A DNA stretch of 64,000 nt from DASZTV01 sp036267875 (lineage in GTDB: Bacteria; Actinomycetota; Actinomycetes; JAFAQI01), in contig DATAVE010000157.1 of the NCBI GenBank assembly GCA_036267875.1, positions 5,246 to 69,245 on the forward strand. Direction: 5' to 3'. Below, piece by piece: positions 60,099 through 64,000 of the stretch (the first letter of the stretch is position 1; the number at the start of each line of letters is the position of its first letter). Position numbers and translations under genes: made by a program. The notes under the pieces were generated by a model that saw nothing but the letters and a program-made list of their open reading frames with translations, did no database searches and was not told the DNA's origin.

Positions 60099-61545
60099 CG
60101 GCAAGGCCTGCCTCGACGAGCGGATGGGCTCCGGTACGACGACCTGGTCGCTCGCCGCACAGCCGCGGCGTCGGGAACATCTTGCCAGGGTTCGCGATGC
60201 CCGCCGGGTCGAACGCGCAACGCACGAGCTGCATCACGTCGAGGTCGATCGCGGAGAACATCTTGCCCATGTGCACGACCTTGTCGTGCCCAACCCCGTG
60301 CTCCCCGGTGATCGATCCGCCGTGCTCGAGGCAAAGCTCGATGATCCGGTTGGACACGCCCTCTGCCCGCTCGGTCTCACCCTTCGCCTCGTCAAACAGC
60401 ACGAGCGGATGCAGGTTGCCGTCGCCTGCATGGAACACGTTGGCGACGCGTAGGCCCACCGCCGCGGCAACTTCCTCGATGGCGCGCAACACCTCGGCCA
60501 ACGCCGTACGCGGGATGACGCCGTCCTGGACGATGTAGTCCGGGCTGATTCGCCCGACCGCGGCGAACGCCGACTTGCGGCCACGCCAGATCAGCCCGCG
60601 CTCGACATCATCAGCAGCAATCCGGATCTCGAACGCGGCGGCGCCGTGGCAGAGCCGCTCGACATCGACGAGCTGCGCATCGACCTCACAGCGCGGACCA
60701 TCGAGCTCGACGATCAGCACCGCTCCCGCACCGGCGGGATAGTTCGGGTGGACGGCCGCCTCGGCTGCTTCGATGGCGAGAGCGTCCATCAACTCGATCG
60801 CAGCAGGGAGGACGCCGGCCGCGATGATCGCGCTCACGGCATCACCGGCGTCTTCGATGGTGCGAAACGCGGCAAGGACGGTCTGCACCGCCTGCGGCGT
60901 ACGCAGCAACCTCACTGTTGCCTCGGTGACGACGCCGAGCGTTCCCTCGCTGCCGACAACCGCGCCCAAGACGTCGTAGCCCACCGGGTCGGGTGCGCGA
61001 CCACCGAACCGCTCGATCGACCCATCCGGCATGACGACCTCGAGGCCCGTGACGTGGTGCGCCGTGAAGCCGTACTTCAAGCAGTGCGCGCCACCGGAGT
61101 TCTCCGCGACGTTGCCGCCGATCGTGCAGACCTGCTGGCTCGACGGGTCGGGTGCGTAGTAGTGACCCAACGGGTGCGCCGCAGTCGTGAGGTGGGCGTT
61201 GACGACCCCCGGCTCGACGACCGCTCGCTCATCGGCGGCGTCGACGTCGATGATCCGGTTCAGCCGCGAGGTTACGACCAGGACTCCGTCGGTGCGGGGC
61301 AGTGCGCCCCCGGACAAGCCTGTGCCGGACCCGCGGGCGACGAACGGGATGCCCAGCTCCGCGCACCGGCCAACGACGAACGCGACCTCCGCCGTCGACT
61401 CGGCAAGGACCACGACGCCTGGCGTGCTCCGGTACGACGAAAGACCGTCGCACTCATAGGTCCGCAGCTGCGCCGGCTCAGTGATGACCTGCGCCGGATT
61501 CAACCGAGAGCGGCAGTCGGCCGTCAGCTGCGCCAACGCGGTCAT
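60088..61545 (-). CDS. glcD: Glycolate oxidase catalytic subunit GlcD
   Basis: 485 residues. FAD_binding_4 domain (VARGSGTGLSGGALPRTDGVLV; QQVCTIGGNVAENSGGAHCLKYG) and FAD-oxidase C domain (ANVFHAGDGNLHPLVLFD; GSITGEHGVGHDK). Oxidises glycolate to glyoxylate; malate synthase, encoded immediately upstream, consumes the glyoxylate. ATG start at 61545. Confidence 0.92.
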   Translation of the reverse strand: MTALAQLTADCRSRLNPAQVITEPAQLRTYECDGLSSYRSTPGVVVLAESTAEVAFVVGRCAELGIPFVARGSGTGLSGGALPRTDGVLVVTSRLNRIIDVDAADERAVVEPGVVNAHLTTAAHPLGHYYAPDPSSQQVCTIGGNVAENSGGAHCLKYGFTAHHVTGLEVVMPDGSIERFGGRAPDPVGYDVLGAVVGSEGTLGVVTEATVRLLRTPQAVQTVLAAFRTIEDAGDAVSAIIAAGVLPAAIELMDALAIEAAEAAVHPNYPAGAGAVLIVELDGPRCEVDAQLVDVERLCHGAAAFEIRIAADDVERGLIWRGRKSAFAAVGRISPDYIVQDGVIPRTALAEVLRAIEEVAAAVGLRVANVFHAGDGNLHPLVLFDEAKGETERAEGVSNRIIELCLEHGGSITGEHGVGHDKVVHMGKMFSAIDLDVMQLVRCAFDPAGIANPGKMFPTPRLCGERPGRRTGAHPLVEAGLADAF

Positions 61546-61620
61546 GTGCGAACGCTAAGTCAAACCCAGCAACAACTGGGGGACGGTTGACGCCTGGCGC
61601 GGCTCGCGCTGCCCCGTCGC

Positions 61621-61675
61621 GCCGAGGTCGACGCACATCGCCCTGTCGGCGGCGCAGAAGGCGATGTGCGTCGAC
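61621..61675. repeat. Dispersed hairpin, copy 2 (shared with 16009-16068)
   Basis: GTCGACGCACATCGCC (61627-61642) pairs perfectly over 16 bases with 61660-61675 around a 17-base loop. The 18-mer GCCGAGGTCGACGCACAT at 61621-61638 is identical to that at 16009. It lies 16 bases past the malate-synthase stop and before glcD, so it probably acts as the aceB terminator. Confidence 0.65.
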
Positions 61676-61690
61676 TTGGGCGATGCCTCG

Positions 61691-63286
61691 CTAGTCGTCG
61701 AGGAGGTCGTAGGCCGGAAGCGTGAGGAAGTCGACGAAGTCGTCCGCCAGGGCTACCTGCTCGAAGACGGTCCGGGCGTCGGCCCAGCGGCCCTTCTCGT
61801 ACGAGTCGCCCACCTCGTTCTCGATGTCGGCCATCACCTCGTCGATGACGGTGCGCACAAGCTCGGCCGTGACCTGCTCGCCGGTGTCGGCGAGCTTCAC
61901 GTCGTTGTGCACCCACTGCCAGACCTGCGATCGCGAGATCTCGGCCGTCGCCGCGTCCTCCATGAGGTTGTGAATCGCCGCGGCTCCGACGCCGCGCAGC
62001 CAGGACTCGAGGTAGCGAATGCCGACGTCAACGTTGGTGCGAAGGCCGGCCAAGGTGCGGTCGCCGGGCGTCTGGTCGGCGGCGAGGATGTCTGCAGCGG
62101 TCACGCTGACCTCGGGACGCAGCCGGTCGATCTGGTTCGGCTTGTCGCCGAGTACTGCGTCGAACTCCGCCATCGCCGTCGGCACGAGGTCCGGGTGGGC
62201 GACCCAGGTGCCGTCGAAGCCATCGGTCGCTTCGCGCTTCTTGTCCGCCGCCACCTTCTCCAGAGCGACGCGGTTGATCTCGGGATCCTTGCGGCTCGGG
62301 ATGAACGCCGCCATGCCACCCATCGCGAACGCGCCGCGCTTGTGGCAGGTCTGGACGAGCCGCTCGGTGTAGGCGCGCATGAACGGCACTGTCATCGTCA
62401 CGCTGTTGCGGTCCGGCAGCAGGTACTGGTCACCGCGGTCACGGAACGTCTTGATCATCGAGAACATGTAGTCCCACCGACCGGCGTTGAGACCGTAGGA
62501 GTGGTCGCGGAGCTCGTAGAGGATCTCCTCCATCTCCAGCGCCGCCGGGATGGTCTCGATCAGCACCGTCGCGCGGATTGTGCCGCGGGCCAGGCCGAGC
62601 GCCTCCTGGGAATGCACGAAAACGTCGTTCCAGAGCCGTGCTTCGAGGTGCGACTCCATCTTCGGCAGGTAGAAGTACGGCCGCGTCCCCTTGTCGAGCA
62701 AGCGCTGGCCGTTGTGGAAGATCACCATGCCGAAGTCGAAGAGGCCGCCGCTCATCGGCTCGTCGTCGACCAGCACGTGCTTCTCGGGCAGGTGCCAGCC
62801 ACGCGGCCGCGGCATCAGCGTCGCGACGGTGTCCTTCAGCGCGTAGCTCTTGCCCTCGGCAGTCTCGAAGTCGATCCGGCGCTCGATGGCGTCGGTCAGG
62901 TTGATCTGACCCTGAACCTGGTTGCGCCAGTTAGGCGCGCTCGCGTCCTCGAAGTCAGCCATGAAGACCTTCGCGCCTGAGTTCAGCGCGTTGACGAGCA
63001 TCTTCTTCTCGGTCGGTCCGGTGATCTCCACGCGGCGATCGACCAGATCCGCAGGAGGGGCAACCTTCCATGAGTCGTCCTCGCGGATCTCCTTGGTCTC
63101 GGCCAGGAAGTCGAGCGTGCCGGTCTCCGCGGCCTGCTGACGACGAGCGCGACGGCGCTCCAGCAGCTCAAGACGACGAGGACCGAACTTGCGCTGCAGG
63201 TCGGTGACGAACGCGAGCGCCTCAGGAGTGAGGACCTCGTCGAACCGGTCCTCGATCGATCCGGTCACCTTGGCACTGCTGGACAT
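61691..63286 (-). CDS. aceB: Malate synthase A
   Basis: 531 residues, matching E. coli AceB (533). Signature KMESHLEARLWNDVFVHSQEALGLARGTIRATVLIETIPAALEMEEI, acetyl-CoA segment GRWDYMFSMIKTF, and C-terminal catalytic Asp in RTNVDVGIRYLESWLRG...NLMEDAATAEISRSQ. Condenses glyoxylate with acetyl-CoA. GAGGAGAG before the ATG at 63286 sets the start. The neighbouring glcDEF would supply glyoxylate; no isocitrate lyase lies in the window. Confidence 0.94.
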   Translation of the reverse strand: MSSSAKVTGSIEDRFDEVLTPEALAFVTDLQRKFGPRRLELLERRRARRQQAAETGTLDFLAETKEIREDDSWKVAPPADLVDRRVEITGPTEKKMLVNALNSGAKVFMADFEDASAPNWRNQVQGQINLTDAIERRIDFETAEGKSYALKDTVATLMPRPRGWHLPEKHVLVDDEPMSGGLFDFGMVIFHNGQRLLDKGTRPYFYLPKMESHLEARLWNDVFVHSQEALGLARGTIRATVLIETIPAALEMEEILYELRDHSYGLNAGRWDYMFSMIKTFRDRGDQYLLPDRNSVTMTVPFMRAYTERLVQTCHKRGAFAMGGMAAFIPSRKDPEINRVALEKVAADKKREATDGFDGTWVAHPDLVPTAMAEFDAVLGDKPNQIDRLRPEVSVTAADILAADQTPGDRTLAGLRTNVDVGIRYLESWLRGVGAAAIHNLMEDAATAEISRSQVWQWVHNDVKLADTGEQVTAELVRTVIDEVMADIENEVGDSYEKGRWADARTVFEQVALADDFVDFLTLPAYDLLDD

Positions 63287-63333
63287 GCGCTCTCCTCGAC
63301 TAGCCGATTGACCCATTAGAGGTTAGTCGGGCG

Positions 63334-63960
63334 CTAGATCCCGAGCCGAGCGCCTTGCAGGCGGTCGATCGCTTCGGCGTCGCCGGTCAGCTCGACCCGC
63401 GCGATCGCCTTGCGGTCGAACGTGTAGAGCACGAGCTCCCCAACCGGGCCGGTCACCCGAACGGTCGGGCCGCTCCCGCCAACCACGGCGCGACCGCCCT
63501 GGTCAGACACGACCTCGACCTGGGTGCCCCTAACCCGCCGCAGTGACAGCCGCAGCATTCGGCGCAGGCGCTCCCACATGAGCGCGCCGAACTCGTCAGG
63601 CAGGTCACGCGGACCCTCACCGTTGGCCCGGCGGACGTCCTCGTGATGCACGAAGAACTCGAAGAGATTCATCTGCTCGTCGAGCGCGCGCAGCAGCGAC
63701 GGAGGCCCAGCGGCAACCCGCGACACGACCTCGTCGTACTCGTGCACCCGCAGCACGCTGGCGATCACCCGGTCGGTGTGAGAGGCGAACGGTCCGCCGA
63801 GGACAACGCCCGGGCCGGCGTCCGCGCGACGCTCCCGGACATAGAGGTGCGCCGCCATATCGGCCGTCGTCCAACCGGTGCAAGCAGTGGGCGCGTCGGG
63901 ACCCAGCCGCCTTAGCAGGTCGACCAGCTCTGCCCGCTCGCCTCTCGCCCACGAAGTCAT
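63334..63960 (-). CDS. TIGR03085-type metal-binding DinB-like protein
   Basis: 208 residues. The DinB/MDMPI four-helix pattern with putative metal His: TGWTTADMAAHLYVRERRADAGPGVV and EFFVHHEDVRRANGEGPRDLP. TIGR03085 proteins are actinobacterial and thought to be thiol (mycothiol)-related. Ends 47 bases after the malate-synthase start region on the same strand; could be co-transcribed. Confidence 0.82.
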   Translation of the reverse strand: MTSWARGERAELVDLLRRLGPDAPTACTGWTTADMAAHLYVRERRADAGPGVVLGGPFASHTDRVIASVLRVHEYDEVVSRVAAGPPSLLRALDEQMNLFEFFVHHEDVRRANGEGPRDLPDEFGALMWERLRRMLRLSLRRVRGTQVEVVSDQGGRAVVGGSGPTVRVTGPVGELVLYTFDRKAIARVELTGDAEAIDRLQGARLGI

Positions 63961-63980
63961 GCCTCCTAGGATGCCAAGTC

Positions 63981-64000
63981 ATGACCAATCCGCCGATTGC
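63981..64000 (+). CDS. Possible start of a gene cut by the window edge
   Basis: An ATG at 63981 opens MTNPPI... divergently from the TIGR03085 gene, with GGATG about six to ten bases upstream. Only six codons are visible, so identity is unknown. Confidence 0.3.

Noticed and set aside
61664..62980. A 438-residue frame opposite malate synthase
   Set aside because: Antisense of a clear aceB; no ribosome site and no motifs.
1..64000. tRNA or rRNA genes, CRISPR arrays, insertion sequences
   Set aside because: No cloverleaf, conserved rRNA segment, regularly spaced direct repeat or transposase was noticed on either strand; a covariance-model scan would be needed to exclude a tRNA completely.

Overview
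The window is about 64 kb of high-GC, gene-dense DNA from an actinomycete (Actinomycetota). The evidence is direct: GTG/TTG starts are common, GTGA/ATGA stop-start overlaps are frequent, and actinobacterial marker families are present (DUF3000, DUF3093, DUF3710, DUF4193, DUF4235, a TIGR03085-type DinB-like protein, HemQ). The central block (about 15.5-51 kb) has the gene content and rough order of the Mycobacterium tuberculosis Rv2674-Rv2701 region: msrB, hemQ, hemY, hemE, DUF3000, rnd, dxs, RNA methyltransferase, APC permease, two TrkA proteins, OB-fold protein, DUF3710, dut, DUF3093, DUF4193 and an inositol monophosphatase. I cannot name the genus. I saw no rRNA, tRNA, CRISPR array, transposase or replication origin.

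Left, accessory part (1-13 kb). A RiPP locus of lasso-peptide type occupies 1-4.9 kb: a nucleotidyltransferase, an HPr-kinase-like protein, a PqqD-type leader-binding protein (B1), a small precursor peptide, a B2 leader peptidase, and an ABC exporter (ATPase plus ABC-2 permease). The 45-residue precursor carries the complete lasso leader signature Y-x2-P-x-L-x3-G-x5-T-x, but its predicted 13-residue core (GRLNNGLVLSLKL) has no Asp or Glu. It therefore cannot form the usual lasso macrolactam, and no asparagine-synthetase-like cyclase lies in the window. This is the best candidate for an undescribed system. It is followed by a small secreted protein, a TelA C-terminal remnant, a membrane protein, two divergent secreted neutral-ceramidase-like proteins and a secreted sedolisin-type protease.

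Middle (13-41.7 kb). A DNA-repair pair (LigC-type ATP-dependent ligase and LigD-type primase-polymerase) converges on a 464-bp gap holding a strongly folded RNA-like element. Next come MsrB, coproporphyrin-pathway haem genes (hemE-hemY, and hemQ apart), a NarL-type two-component system with a membrane partner, RNase D, dxs coupled to a secreted serine protease, and a potassium module (KimA-like permease with two TrkA proteins). Then follow nucleotide metabolism (dut), a YcaQ-type DNA glycosylase, an SCP2-like/alpha-beta-hydrolase fusion, and an AbiEi/DUF559-type gene bracketed by four copies of a palindrome.

Right (41.7-64 kb). Carbon metabolism dominates: a gamma-carbonic-anhydrase-like protein, an acyl-CoA synthetase divergent from a pair of acyl-CoA dehydrogenases, a three-gene succinate dehydrogenase (sdhCAB) whose SdhB has a histone-like Lys/Ala tail, a glycolate oxidase operon (glcDEF) and malate synthase. 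The last four products linked here (GlcD, GlcE, GlcF, malate synthase) would convert glycolate through glyoxylate to malate. A tandem family of three membrane-anchored paralogues, with the broken start of a fourth, lies at 46.2-49 kb.
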